NCBI GenBank assembly: GCA_030150485.1
Contig: JASLFZ010000006.1
Coordinates: 1-7,413, forward strand
Origin: Candidatus Saccharimonadales bacterium
Lineage (GTDB): Bacteria > Patescibacteriota > Saccharimonadia > UBA4664 > SCTI01
Direction of reading: 5' to 3'
DNA length: 7,413 nucleotides
Of this stretch, positions 1 through 5,265 are shown piece by piece. The notes beneath the pieces were generated by a model. That model was not told the DNA's origin. It worked only from the letters and a program-made list of their open reading frames with translations, and searched no databases. Numbering within the stretch: the first letter of the stretch is position 1; each line of letters starts with the position of its first letter. The translations under genes were made by a program, and so were the position numbers.

Positions 1-188
1 CATACCTAAATGCCGGCCTGCCGCCGGGGCCGATCGCTAACCCCGGGCTAAGCGCGCTGGAGGCGGTGGCCCATCCAGCGAACACCGATTATTTGTACTT
101 TATTGCCGATAAAAACGGGGTGGTGCACTACGCTGAGACCGCTCAGCAGCATGAGGCTAATGTTCAGGAATATCTCGGCGGTCAGTAG
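1..188 (+). CDS. mltG: Endolytic murein transglycosylase MltG (YceG-like), C-terminal end
   Basis: This is the last 61 codons of a gene entering from the left edge, read in the frame of codons at 3, 6, 9 and so on, and ending in TAG at 186-188. The peptide contains GLPPGPIANPG followed by an A-HP-NTDYLYFIAD segment and a late H-ANV, which is the hallmark end of the YceG/MltG family. MltG is a membrane-anchored lytic transglycosylase that cleaves nascent glycan strands at the outer face of the cytoplasmic membrane and so limits strand length. The catalytic glutamate and the N-terminal membrane helix lie outside the window. The next gene also encodes a cell-wall enzyme, but the promoter between them suggests separate transcription. 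No terminator is visible directly after the stop. The family call is from recognised motifs and is confident. Confidence 0.93.
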   Translation, partial: YLNAGLPPGPIANPGLSALEAVAHPANTDYLYFIADKNGVVHYAETAQQHEANVQEYLGGQ

Positions 189-218
189 CCATAAGCATTA
201 TTTATGGTATAACTTGGG

Positions 219-248
219 TTGACAGCTTTGACTACGCCCTGATAGTAT
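219..248 (+). promoter_or_regulatory. Sigma-70-type promoter for the LysM-CHAP gene
   Basis: A perfect -35 TTGACA (219-224) is followed after 18 bp by TAGTAT (243-248), which matches 4 of 6 consensus -10 bases. Transcription would start near 255 and give an untranslated leader of about 90 nt before the GTG at 347. This is the best consensus promoter in the window. Confidence 0.65.
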
Positions 249-346
249 ACGCAACGTATATTAATAAGCACAAGCGTATTTGCGTTTCGGCGATTAATAT
301 GGACTTAAACATTCCCGCAGCAGTAGTTGCATATTTTTAACGCGGG

Positions 347-1546
347 GTGGAGAACACTATTAGTAGAGAAGCCAGCAGTTCGCTGCCATCCGTTGGATTC
401 GGCATTCGGAACTCTCGATCCACTTCAAAACTAAAACTTCCGAGCGTTACGACGCTTCCACAATCTGAAAAAATACTTGAACCGGCACCTCTAACTTCGG
501 TTGGTCGAACCGTCTTCACTGCACGGCAGCTCATGGCTACTATCGCCGGAGCGCCACGATTGGTGCGTCACGCCAGCGTTGTAATGCTGGTGGCCGGTGT
601 GGTGCTGGCCGGTTCTACCGGGCATACCAGCCAGTTAAGTCCAGTGGCCGATCAAACGGGCGATGGCTCCATTTTGGACCAGTCGGCCGAGGCCAACGTG
701 GCGGCCCAGGTGGCTCAGCAGACGAACCTCCTTATTACACCCCAGGTTGATTCAACCGCCAAGACACTGAGTAGCCAGGTAAGCCTCCCCACGGTGGGCG
801 AGGGTACTTTGGCGTCGCAGGAGGAGGTAAACACCAGCGGCGCTACCACCCGCGGCATCACTACCTATGCGGTGCAGCCGGGAGACACGCTTGCGAGTAT
901 CGCTACCGAGTTTGACGTTACCAGCGACACTATTATGTGGGCCAACAACCTGACCGAGAGCAGCGCCCTGAGCCCCGGTCAGACGCTCACCATTTTGCCG
1001 GTTTCGGGCGTGCAGTATACGGTGCAGGCGGGCGATACGGCAGCTTCGGTGGCGTCGCACTTCCAGGCGAATGCCGACCAAATTCTAGCCTTTAACAACG
1101 ACCAGGCCGGCGGCTTGCAGCCAGGACAGGCCATTGTGGTGCCTAACGGCGTACTGGCCCAGGCGGCTCCGTCGGCGGCCCCAGCTGCTGCTCCGGCAGC
1201 CAGTTCGTCTGTCATCGATTCCCCTATTAGAGTGGTAGCTGGTGGCGGTAGCAGCTACGCTTTTGGCTACTGCACTTGGTATGTGGCCACGAGACGGGCG
1301 ATTCCGAGTGGCTGGGGCAACGCCAACCAGTGGTACAGCAGCGCTCAAATGAGCGGCTACAGCGTGGGCTTGGTGCCACGGGTGGGCGCAATCGCCTGGA
1401 CCGGCGCCGGTTACTACGGCCACGTGGCGTACGTCGAGGCTGTGAACGGCAGCAACGTGACCGTCAGCGAGATGAACTGGAACGGCGGTTGGGACCGCGT
1501 CGATTTCCGCACCACCTCGGCCAGCAGCTTCCGGTACATTTATTAA
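347..1546 (+). CDS. Secreted or membrane-anchored LysM-LysM-CHAP peptidoglycan hydrolase
   Basis: A 399-aa protein beginning at GTG. Residues 1-75 are polar, a single hydrophobic segment lies at about 76-92, and the rest should be outside the cell. Two LysM peptidoglycan-binding repeats follow (about 174-218, with VQPGDTLASIA, and about 224-269, with VQAGDTAASVA), then an Ala/Pro/Ser linker (about 270-288) and a C-terminal CHAP domain. CHAP is a papain-like amidase/endopeptidase fold; the expected catalytic residues are present as C309 (in YCTWYVA), H359 (in YGHVAYVE) and E375/N377 (in SEMNW). The likely role is peptide-bridge or amide cleavage in peptidoglycan, for self-remodelling or for attacking another cell's wall. 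The start is uncertain: no Shine-Dalgarno precedes GTG 347, and the in-frame ATG at 533 (M63) would give a more normal signal-anchor length. A terminator follows the gene. Confidence 0.88.
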   Translation: MENTISREASSSLPSVGFGIRNSRSTSKLKLPSVTTLPQSEKILEPAPLTSVGRTVFTARQLMATIAGAPRLVRHASVVMLVAGVVLAGSTGHTSQLSPVADQTGDGSILDQSAEANVAAQVAQQTNLLITPQVDSTAKTLSSQVSLPTVGEGTLASQEEVNTSGATTRGITTYAVQPGDTLASIATEFDVTSDTIMWANNLTESSALSPGQTLTILPVSGVQYTVQAGDTAASVASHFQANADQILAFNNDQAGGLQPGQAIVVPNGVLAQAAPSAAPAAAPAASSSVIDSPIRVVAGGGSSYAFGYCTWYVATRRAIPSGWGNANQWYSSAQMSGYSVGLVPRVGAIAWTGAGYYGHVAYVEAVNGSNVTVSEMNWNGGWDRVDFRTTSASSFRYIY

Positions 1547-1575
1547 CCGTACTTTTAACCGATTTTTACAAGAAT

Positions 1576-1598
1576 GCCGCTTCCCCAGCGGCTTTTTT
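1576..1598 (+). terminator. Rho-independent terminator after the LysM-CHAP gene
   Basis: A perfect 6-bp GC-rich stem, GCCGCT (1576-1581) with AGCGGC (1587-1592), has a 5-nt loop and is followed directly by six T (1593-1598). It lies 29 nt after the stop at 1546 and only 13 nt before the obg ATG, so obg must be transcribed from its own start. Confidence 0.92.
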
Positions 1599-1599
1599 G

Positions 1600-1611
1600 T
1601 ATACTACCAGT
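1600..1611 (+). promoter_or_regulatory. -10 element of a predicted leaderless obg promoter
   Basis: TATACT (1600-1605, 5 of 6 consensus) begins one base after the T-run of the upstream terminator and ends 6 nt before the obg ATG, placing the expected +1 on the A of the start codon. There is no Shine-Dalgarno and no room for one. The -35 position (about 1577-1582) falls in the terminator stem and does not match consensus. Confidence 0.6.
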
Positions 1612-2880
1612 ATGTTTGCCGATAAAGTTGAGATAAAAGTACGGGCTGGCCGCGGTGGCGATGGCCGCTTGGGCTTCCGTCATGAGAAGTATCGTGCGCG
1701 TGGCGGCCCCGATGGCGGCGATGGCGGCCGCGGCGGCAGCGTGATTCTGCGGGTTACCCATAACCTGAATACGCTGGCGGCCTTTCGACGCGGCGGACGG
1801 ATTGCCGCCGAAGCGGGGGAGGCCGGAGGTGGCGACCGGCGGCATGGTAAAAATGGCGAGGATAAGATTGTAACCGTACCCGAGGGCACCCAGGTGTTTG
1901 AGGATGGCATGCTGGTGGCAGACTTAGTGGCCGATGGCCAGGAAGCGGTTATTGCGAAGGGCGGGCGCGGTGGCTTCGGTAACGCGCACTTTACCTCGTC
2001 GGTGCGGCAGGCGCCTCGAGCCATTGAGCTTGGCGAACCGGGGGAGGAGCGCACGCTTACGCTGGAACTCAAGCTGGTCGCCGATGTGGGCCTGGTGGGC
2101 CTTCCCAACGCCGGCAAATCAACGTTGCTCTCGGTTATTTCCAACGCCAAGCCGGAGATCGGCGATTATCCCTTCACCACCTTGACGCCTAACCTTGGGG
2201 TGGTGGATTTCGAAAGCAGTGGCTTCTTGGTGGCTGACATCCCGGGCTTAATTGAAGGCGCCAGTATCGGCAAAGGGCTGGGGGATGAGTTTTTGCGCCA
2301 CATCGAGCGCACCGCCGTGCTCATTCACCTTATCGACGCTTACTCCGACGACGTAGCGCGGGACTACCAGCTCATTTATAACGAGCTGGCTCAATACTCA
2401 GAGGCACTTCTATCCAAGCCGCAGCTGGTAGCGCTAACCAAAACCGAGGGGATGGACCCGACCGAGCTCAAGGCCAAAACCACCGCTCTCAAGCAGGCCA
2501 TTGGTAAAAAGGCCAAGGTATACGCTATCTCGGCGGCGGCTCACCAGGGCATTGATAAGCTGCTGCACGATGTGATTCCGCCCGTCGAGGCGGCGCGGGT
2601 AGAGCGGGCGGCCGAGGTTGCGGTGGCCGCGATCCCGGTGATTGATGAGGCCTCCCAGCCCGAGCTGTGGCACATCGAAAAGGAGGGCAACGTGTACGTA
2701 ATCCACGGCGAAAAGCTGGAGGGCTTTGCGCGCCGCACCGATTGGAGCAACGACGCCTCGGTAGATCGCCTGCGCGATATTTTGCGCAAAGAGGGTGTAG
2801 CCAAGCAGTTGACGCGCCAAGGCATCGCCGAGGGCGAGCTCCTACGCATTGGCGAAAAAGAGCTCCCCTGGTTCGAATAA
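1612..2880 (+). CDS. obg: Obg/CgtA family GTPase
   Basis: A 422-aa protein with the complete three-domain Obg layout. Residues 1 to about 157 form the glycine-rich Obg fold (AGRGGDG, GGDGGRGG). The GTPase domain has the G1 P-loop GLPNAGKST (163-171), a switch I FTTLTPNLG segment, G3 DIPG (209-212) and G5 around S307. The C-terminal OCT domain (about 350-422) ends in a GELLRIG-type strand. Obg proteins bind the large ribosomal subunit and act in late 50S assembly and stress/ppGpp response. Oddly, G4 reads TKTE (276-279) where NKxD normally recognises guanine. The ATG at 1612 is chosen because the Obg fold begins there and a -10 element sits just upstream; the frame is open further upstream but that overlaps the previous gene. 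The identification is firm. Confidence 0.97.
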   Translation: MFADKVEIKVRAGRGGDGRLGFRHEKYRARGGPDGGDGGRGGSVILRVTHNLNTLAAFRRGGRIAAEAGEAGGGDRRHGKNGEDKIVTVPEGTQVFEDGMLVADLVADGQEAVIAKGGRGGFGNAHFTSSVRQAPRAIELGEPGEERTLTLELKLVADVGLVGLPNAGKSTLLSVISNAKPEIGDYPFTTLTPNLGVVDFESSGFLVADIPGLIEGASIGKGLGDEFLRHIERTAVLIHLIDAYSDDVARDYQLIYNELAQYSEALLSKPQLVALTKTEGMDPTELKAKTTALKQAIGKKAKVYAISAAAHQGIDKLLHDVIPPVEAARVERAAEVAVAAIPVIDEASQPELWHIEKEGNVYVIHGEKLEGFARRTDWSNDASVDRLRDILRKEGVAKQLTRQGIAEGELLRIGEKELPWFE

Positions 2881-2927
2881 CGGTTTAATCCTCATTTAAT
2901 AACTGCTTGCTACCGTAGGTATATAAC

Positions 2928-2932
2928 GGGAG
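2928..2932 (+). promoter_or_regulatory. Shine-Dalgarno for the 65-aa protein
   Basis: GGGAG ends 6 nt before the ATG at 2939, a good spacing. A TATAAC hexamer lies directly upstream (2922-2927), but transcription from it would start downstream of the GGGAG, so either the hexamer is fortuitous or the gene is read from the obg transcript. Confidence 0.5.
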
Positions 2933-2938
2933 CAAAGT

Positions 2939-3136
2939 ATGTATCCAGAGTGGATTCAAGAGCAGTTAGACGCGCTGGCGGCGGCCACGAAGCGCCAATC
3001 GCCGGCGCCCCACGACGAGTGGCTGGTGGTGCATCTGGCCGCGGTGGAGGCGCGGATTCTCAACACTATTACCACCGGCATGGCGCGGATTGAGGCCAAG
3101 CTCGATCGACTGCTGAAATACTGCGAGGAGGGCTAG
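2939..3136 (+). CDS. Small helical protein of unknown function (65 aa)
   Basis: I do not recognise a family. The protein is 65 aa with no membrane segment or signal peptide. Composition and heptad-like spacing suggest two amphipathic helices: residues about 3-17 (EWIQEQLDALAAATK) and about 27-62, a longer stretch of alternating hydrophobic and charged residues ending in ARIEAKLDRLLKYCEEG, which could form a short coiled coil. GC-rich codon use resembles obg just upstream. The ATG is supported by GGGAG at good spacing. It lies 58 nt after obg without an obvious terminator between them, so cotranscription with obg is plausible. It is followed by tRNA-Ala. A small cytosolic oligomerising or adaptor protein is possible but is only a guess. 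Confidence 0.7.
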   Translation: MYPEWIQEQLDALAAATKRQSPAPHDEWLVVHLAAVEARILNTITTGMARIEAKLDRLLKYCEEG

Positions 3137-3164
3137 CTCGGTGGCTTTGCGGCGCTAAATACCG

Positions 3165-3170
3165 TACAAT
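3165..3170 (+). promoter_or_regulatory. -10 element for tRNA-Ala
   Basis: TACAAT (5 of 6 consensus) ends 11 nt before the first base of the mature tRNA, giving a predicted start near 3177 and a 5' leader of about 5 nt for RNase P to remove. No good -35 is seen 16-18 bp upstream. Confidence 0.5.
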
Positions 3171-3181
3171 ATTTTGGTCGC

Positions 3182-3257
3182 GGGGATATAGCTCAGCTGA
3201 TAGAGCGCTGCATTCGCATTGCAGAGGTCGGGGGTTTGAATCCCCCTATCTCCACCA
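3182..3257 (+). tRNA. tRNA-Ala (anticodon CGC), CCA encoded
   Basis: A 76-nt cloverleaf folds by eye. Acceptor 3182-3188 pairs with 3247-3253 and includes G3184-T3251, the G3-U70 wobble that is the main alanine identity element. D stem GCTC/GAGC is at 3191-3194 and 3203-3206. Anticodon stem CTGCA/TGCAG (3208-3212, 3220-3224) encloses loop TTCGCAT, with anticodon CGC at 3215-3217 reading GCG. T stem GGGGG/CCCCC is at 3230-3234 and 3242-3246. The discriminator is A3254 and CCA (3255-3257) is genome-encoded. Two normally fixed loop bases are changed together: D-loop position 19 is A (3200) instead of G and T-loop position 56 is T (3237) instead of C, so the elbow pair would be A-U. All stems are intact, so the gene looks functional. 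Confidence 0.96.
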
Positions 3258-3468
3258 GGAATCATTTTTGGCTTTGTAGAGCCAAGTACCGAACAAAGAC
3301 CGAACACAAATCTGTTGCCAACTCCTGGTTTTCCAGGGAAAACGGGAGTTGAGTCTCCTTAACTCTCCAGCGCTTATGCTTGTTCTGTCTCTCGCACAAG
3401 CGGCAGTCTTGCGGCTCTGACTCCAGTCTGATTCAGAGATCCTGGCTGCCTTGAGATACGCTTCTTGA
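3258..3468. other. Non-coding gap with a series of hairpins downstream of tRNA-Ala
   Basis: No convincing gene is seen in these 211 bases, which lie between the tRNA and the 3' end of the minus-strand gene. Four separate inverted repeats occur in order: TTGGCT/AGCCAA (3268-3273, 3280-3285); a long stem at 3320-3350; GCTTGT/ACAAGC (3378-3383, 3396-3401); and CTCTGA/TCAGAG (3415-3420, 3433-3438). A tandem 8-mer, ACCGAACA, occurs at 3288-3295 and 3299-3306. None of the stems is followed by a T-run on either strand, so none is a standard terminator. The stretch could be the 3' tail of the minus-strand mRNA, a structured RNA, or the scar of an insertion at the tRNA 3' end. Confidence 0.45.
3320..3350. 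repeat. Strong inverted repeat (two-part stem)
   Basis: Outer arms AACTCC (3320-3325) and GGAGTT (3345-3350) form 6 bp. A T-G wobble and one bulged G follow, then inner arms GTTTTC (3328-3333) and GAAAAC (3338-3343) close on a 4-nt loop, CAGG. A second AACTC at 3361-3365 could compete with the left arm for GGAGTT, giving two exclusive folds. There is no T-run after it on either strand. Confidence 0.7.
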
Positions 3469-4302
3469 CTAACGAGAGCGCTCTCTGGTTCGGGCAGCGT
3501 CTCTCGCCTTAGCCTTTTCTTGGAGTCTGGCTAGCCGCTCAGTGAACTCTGGAAAGTCGTGGCCATATGCCTGCTTCATTTCACGCAGATCATTCTGCAA
3601 ACTCGATTGAGCTCGAAACTGGTTGATGGTGTTCAGTACACCGGAGTAGCCGCGGGTCGTTTGATCGACTAGGTAGTATTCTTCAAGGTCGTAGGCATAT
3701 AGGTGGTCTTCGCTATCACCCTGCAGGCGACCATACATTAGATTTCCCAGGCGGAGATCGGCCAAGAATGGGACGACCTTATCGTCAACGACATCTTCGT
3801 AATAACGTAGGAGGCAGTTGAATGCGTTGGCGGTCACACTCTCGGGGATCTGCTCAAGCTGATACTCCGGATGCTCCTTCCCTTCTAGGTGCTCATACGC
3901 GAAGTATTTTCCGTGAACTCGATTGGAGGCAGTATATGCACGGCCTTCATGAGCGTCTACAGGCTCATAGGCCACAACAATACCGGGAGAGCTTATGCCG
4001 TAGTGCCTATGGAGAAATTCTACGGACTGCCTGAAGGCCGCATATTGTCTGCTCATCCTTTCTTCCTCAGTAGCTCGCTCTTGCTCGCCTCGAAAGTAAT
4101 ACGGTCTATCTAAGCGGACAATTAGCTCAGGATCTTCGCGTAGCTGTAGTATCTTCAGCGGTTGAGTGGTATTTAGTTCGACGAAGGTCGCTGGATCAAG
4201 AGAGTCGCCGTATAATCGGTGCTCACTTTCTGGCTCCGTAAAATCATCAAGTGGGCCCCTGTGAGGACTTGAATCTTCTCGTGGCTCGGAGCGCTCAGTC
4301 AT
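3469..4302 (-). CDS. Putative kinase-fold (APH/protein-kinase-like) protein, 277 aa
   Basis: No exact family is recognised. The first 45 or so residues are charged and probably disordered. From about 48, strand-like segments (LKILQLRED, ELIVRLDRP) precede a helix rich in Arg and Gln, as in an N-lobe. The best clue is in the second half: ADLRLGNLMYG (181-191), followed by YAYDLEEY (202-209). This has the order and spacing of the catalytic loop (D182, N187) and the metal-binding Asp (D205, with E207) of aminoglycoside-phosphotransferase and Ser/Thr-kinase-like enzymes. There is no obvious glycine-rich loop, so activity is unproven. The C-terminus is a charged helix rich in Arg and Lys. ATG 4302 is supported by a TATAAT 6 nt upstream with no Shine-Dalgarno. 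The gene is antisense to its neighbours, lies beside a tRNA, and looks AT-richer in codon choice than obg, consistent with transfer. Confidence 0.82.
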   Translation of the reverse strand: MTERSEPREDSSPHRGPLDDFTEPESEHRLYGDSLDPATFVELNTTQPLKILQLREDPELIVRLDRPYYFRGEQERATEEERMSRQYAAFRQSVEFLHRHYGISSPGIVVAYEPVDAHEGRAYTASNRVHGKYFAYEHLEGKEHPEYQLEQIPESVTANAFNCLLRYYEDVVDDKVVPFLADLRLGNLMYGRLQGDSEDHLYAYDLEEYYLVDQTTRGYSGVLNTINQFRAQSSLQNDLREMKQAYGHDFPEFTERLARLQEKAKARDAARTRERSR

Positions 4303-4314
4303 ACCAATATTATA
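4303..4314 (-). promoter_or_regulatory. -10 element of a predicted leaderless promoter for the minus-strand gene
   Basis: On the minus strand a perfect TATAAT (complement of 4309-4314) is followed by 6 nt and then the ATG whose A is at 4302. The predicted +1 is the start codon itself and no Shine-Dalgarno exists. The -35 position with a 17-bp spacer (4332-4337) is not TTGACA-like but falls exactly in a short direct repeat. Confidence 0.65.
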
Positions 4315-4331
4315 CCTTTACTTTTGACTCT

Positions 4332-4355
4332 GTCCGTAGCGGTTTAGCGTCCGTA
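4332..4355. repeat. GTCCGTA direct repeat upstream of the minus-strand gene
   Basis: GTCCGTA occurs at 4332-4338 and 4349-4355, a 17-nt period. The copy nearer the gene covers the -35 position of the predicted minus-strand promoter and the other lies about 17 bp further upstream. The placement suits a regulator-binding site, but the short length means chance is possible. Confidence 0.4.
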
Positions 4356-4533
4356 TTGAACAGCACGTCGCACAATCGGCGGTACACAGTGTGAGTCTGG
4401 GTTACATATGCACGATCTGCACAGAGGTATTGGTGCTCTCAATTAGTATCGGCAGCCAGAAGGATTTCAGTCTATAAGGAGCTCAAATCCAGCGCTTACC
4501 CAGCGCTCCCCGCAAAGCTTCGACCCTAGCTTG

Positions 4534-4557
4534 ACGGTTTCATCTTGGTTCCTGCGG
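4534..4557 (+). repeat. Left copy of a 24-bp direct repeat flanking the VOC gene
   Basis: Positions 4534-4557 match 5066-5089 at 21 of 24 bases, with the last 15 bases (4543-4557, TCTTGGTTCCTGCGG) identical. This copy lies 58 bp before the start of the VOC-family gene. Confidence 0.8.
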
Positions 4558-4603
4558 TTCTACCAATTAGTTTTATTAGCTTAGGCCCGCTTACTGGGTT
4601 TGT

Positions 4604-4615
4604 TATTATATTTAC
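4604..4615 (+). promoter_or_regulatory. -10 element of a predicted leaderless promoter for the VOC gene
   Basis: TATTAT (4604-4609) ends 6 nt before the ATG at 4616, placing +1 at the start codon. The preceding bases are AT-rich and have no Shine-Dalgarno. No clear -35 is seen. Confidence 0.55.
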
Positions 4616-5059
4616 ATGCTGCGTTCTGTCCCATTCCTGTTATTTGACGGCAACTGCGCCGAAGCCATGAACTTTTATCACGAATGTCTTGGCGGCGAAT
4701 TGACGGTCACTAAGCTTGGTGACTCTTCAATGAAAAATATGTTGCCACCTGATAAGCACGACAGGATTATCAATGCCCATTTAAAAAGCGGCGATCTTGA
4801 AATATCTGCCACCGATTGGATGGCCGCTCCCGAATATGAACCCATACATGGAGATACGTTCGCCATATTCGTATTGGGCTCAGGATATGATGAGCTGAAG
4901 GTGATATTTGACAAACTTTCCAGGGGAGCAGAGGCGGATAGATTCCAAGAGCTTCACGATTTGCCTATTGGTACGTATGGCCAGTTTTTTGATAAATACG
5001 GCATCCAGTGGATTTTTAAAGGCGACCAGTCTACCGAAACTATTCCTCATACTGCATAA
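4616..5059 (+). CDS. PhnB-like VOC (glyoxalase/bleomycin-resistance fold) protein
   Basis: A 147-aa protein of the vicinal-oxygen-chelate superfamily, PhnB/3-demethylubiquinone-methyltransferase-like group. The opening PFLLFDGNCAEAMNFYHECLGGEL (6-29 region) is the typical first beta-alpha unit. H55 in INAHLKSGDLEI and the closing YGQFFDKYGIQWIF segment (121-134) match the family's second half, and the length is normal. These proteins are small cytosolic dimers; the substrate of this group is mostly unknown despite the names. The ATG is fixed by the family start and by a -10 hexamer 6 nt upstream. The gene stands alone, bracketed by a 24-bp imperfect direct repeat, and codon use is AT-richer than in obg, so it may have arrived as a single-gene cassette. 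The fold is confident, the function is not. Confidence 0.9.
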   Translation: MLRSVPFLLFDGNCAEAMNFYHECLGGELTVTKLGDSSMKNMLPPDKHDRIINAHLKSGDLEISATDWMAAPEYEPIHGDTFAIFVLGSGYDELKVIFDKLSRGAEADRFQELHDLPIGTYGQFFDKYGIQWIFKGDQSTETIPHTA

Positions 5060-5065
5060 GCTCTA

Positions 5066-5089
5066 ACGATCTCGTCTTGGTTCCTGCGG
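5066..5089 (+). repeat. Right copy of the 24-bp direct repeat flanking the VOC gene
   Basis: This begins 6 bp after the VOC stop codon and lies 532 bp from the left copy. It is identical to it over 5075-5089 and differs at three positions in the first nine bases. Confidence 0.8.
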
Positions 5090-5097
5090 ACGAATCA

Positions 5098-5126
5098 TCG
5101 ACTTATTTAGATATTTATTGTATAAT
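5098..5126 (+). promoter_or_regulatory. Promoter for the 56-aa membrane protein
   Basis: TCGACT (5098-5103, 4 of 6) and a perfect TATAAT (5121-5126) are separated by 17 bp. Expected +1 is near 5133, with no start codon there, giving a leader of about 133 nt to the ATG at 5266. Unlike the leaderless genes in this window, this one has a long 5' untranslated region and a Shine-Dalgarno. Confidence 0.65.
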
Positions 5127-5253
5127 TTGGCAGTTCATACACGTAAAAGTTTTTGGAAGCTTTTTTGAAGACCATAGTAGACAGGCAAGAGCGCGGGCAT
5201 TTTACAGAATCGCGAAAACCACGAAACCTGCACGTTGCGATACCAGCGGATCC

Positions 5254-5263
5254 GAAGGGGAGG
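5254..5263 (+). promoter_or_regulatory. Shine-Dalgarno for the 56-aa membrane protein
   Basis: GAAGGGGAGG ends 2 nt before the ATG at 5266; the AAGGGG part is 5 nt away. This purine run selects 5266 as the start over the longer in-frame reading from 5077, which would cross the TATAAT promoter. Confidence 0.65.
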
Positions 5264-5265
5264 TC

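Larger units (their letters stand above)
4303..4615. other. 313-bp divergent intergenic region
   Basis: This gap separates two divergently transcribed genes that each appear to start with a leaderless promoter. Beyond the two -10 elements at its ends it holds a GTCCGTA direct repeat (4332-4355), a perfect 6-bp hairpin AGCGCT/AGCGCT (4491-4496, 4502-4507), and the left copy of the 24-bp direct repeat (4534-4557). No open frame long enough or with initiation signals good enough to call was seen on either strand, and no tRNA or known riboswitch was recognised. Confidence 0.5.

Noticed and set aside
299..340. 13-codon ATG frame just upstream of, and in frame with, the LysM-CHAP gene
   Set aside because: It ends in TAA two codons before GTG 347, has no Shine-Dalgarno or -10 at the leaderless distance, and shows no attenuator-like codon run; most likely chance.
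1276..1611. Upstream extension of the obg frame
   Set aside because: It overlaps the CHAP domain of the previous gene in another frame and crosses the terminator; its peptide is Arg/Gln-rich out-of-frame translation, and the Obg fold begins at 1612.
3268..3285. TTGGCT/AGCCAA hairpin as the tRNA terminator
   Set aside because: The T-run precedes the stem and no T-run follows it on either strand, so it does not fit an intrinsic terminator.
5150..5169. AAAAG...CTTTTTT hairpin as a terminator or riboswitch arm
   Set aside because: The stem is only five mostly A-T pairs and would be too weak; it is not convincing without covariation.
5077..5265. Upstream extension of the small membrane protein from TTG
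   Set aside because: It would include the direct repeat and a perfect TATAAT promoter inside the coding region; the Shine-Dalgarno supports 5266.
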